Of a stretch of DNA of 6,584 nucleotides, positions 6,570 through 6,584 are shown one piece after another. The DNA lies in the NCBI GenBank assembly GCA_021161305.1, contig JAGHAW010000115.1:1-6584 (forward strand). The letters run 5' to 3'. Numbering within the stretch: position 1 is the first letter of the stretch; each line of letters opens with the position of its first letter. This stretch comes from Sulfurimonas sp. GTDB taxonomy: Bacteria > Campylobacterota > Campylobacteria > Campylobacterales > Sulfurimonadaceae. The notes beneath the pieces were generated by a model. It was not told where the DNA came from and ran no database searches. It saw only the letters and a list, made by a program, of their open reading frames with translations. The translations under genes and the position numbers were made by a program.

Positions 6570-6584
6570 CCTTAGTCTTAAATA
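6538..6584 (-). CDS. Last 14 codons of a leftward gene, possibly a transposase
   Basis: One minus-strand frame enters from the right edge and reads FKTKEDLTQNPNEN before a TAG at 6540-6538. This looks like a charged, polar protein C-terminus, but it is too short to assign to a family. Its position just inside a putative IS terminus suggests a transposase. An open frame of 14 codons can also arise by chance. Confidence 0.3.
   Translation of the reverse strand, partial: FKTKEDLTQNPNEN

Larger units (their letters stand above)
6500..6584 (-). mobile_element. Putative end of an insertion sequence (possibly IS481/IS3-like)
   Basis: Just where similarity to the binding protein ends, the + strand reads TGTTACACTTTGAAACTTAA, starting with the TGT terminus usual for IS481-family inverted repeats. 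A leftward reading frame ends 38 bp inside this terminus, as a transposase gene would. The other end and the body of the element are outside the window, so neither the inverted repeat nor a target-site duplication can be verified. The family name is a guess from the terminal bases. The alternative is an ordinary intergenic gap after an unrelated gene. Confidence 0.4.

Noticed and set aside
6566..6574. Strong AAGGAGG Shine-Dalgarno-like sequence on the minus strand
   Set aside because: The next ATG is 18 nt away, too far, and its frame stops after seven codons. The bases are better explained as Lys-Glu-Asp codons of the frame entering from the right edge.
6500..6584. CRISPR repeat or integron attC-like site at the right edge (GTTGAAAT, GTTAAAT)
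   Set aside because: Only single short matches are present, with no second repeat unit, spacer periodicity, cas gene or integrase in view.
1..6584. tRNA, rRNA or a known riboswitch in the spacers
   Set aside because: All spacers are about 114 bp or shorter and AT-rich, and none shows a cloverleaf, a T-loop GTTCRA motif in context, or a recognisable riboswitch core.
1..6584. An undescribed multi-gene defence or signalling system
   Set aside because: All full-length genes belong to well-known housekeeping families in an arrangement partly familiar from Campylobacterota. No toxin, nuclease, reverse transcriptase or other unexplained domain is present.

Overview
The window is AT-rich DNA, most likely from the chromosome of a free-living Campylobacterota (Epsilonproteobacteria) of the Sulfurimonas/Sulfuricurvum/Arcobacter type. 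This rests on A+T-rich codon use, the ferredoxin-Ppx/GppA gene pair, and a bamA gene divergent from an ACT-less tyrA. I remember both pairings from Helicobacter and Campylobacter genomes. The assignment is an inference from gene content and order; no database search was run.

Layout, left to right. Positions 1-994 (+) hold the 3' part of a sensor histidine kinase gene that runs off the left edge. A 114-bp AT-rich spacer follows. A tight two-gene unit comes next (+): a YfhL/Alvin-type 2[4Fe-4S] ferredoxin (1109-1360) and a Ppx/GppA-family phosphatase (1371-2831). The Ppx gene converges with bamA (2843-5077, -), and only 11 bp separate the two stop codons. bamA encodes the outer-membrane protein assembly factor. 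A 102-bp divergent promoter region separates it from tyrA (5180-6010, +), encoding prephenate dehydrogenase. tyrA converges on the C-terminal half of a periplasmic substrate-binding protein gene (6020 to about 6499, -), whose N-terminal lobe is missing. The last ~85 bp look like the end of an insertion sequence: a TGT... terminus at 6500 and the last 14 codons of a leftward reading frame stopping at 6538. The simplest reading is that a mobile element has cut the binding-protein gene.

Most of the window is conserved housekeeping: envelope biogenesis (BamA), tyrosine biosynthesis (TyrA), (p)ppGpp/polyphosphate metabolism (Ppx/GppA), an electron carrier and a sensor kinase. The genes do not form one pathway. 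The ferredoxin and Ppx genes are probably co-transcribed. I see no undescribed multi-gene system. The points most worth a second look are the broken transporter gene and putative IS end at the right edge, a Ppx-family protein whose C-terminal domain has lost its usual His positions, and the inverted repeats at both convergent gene junctions.
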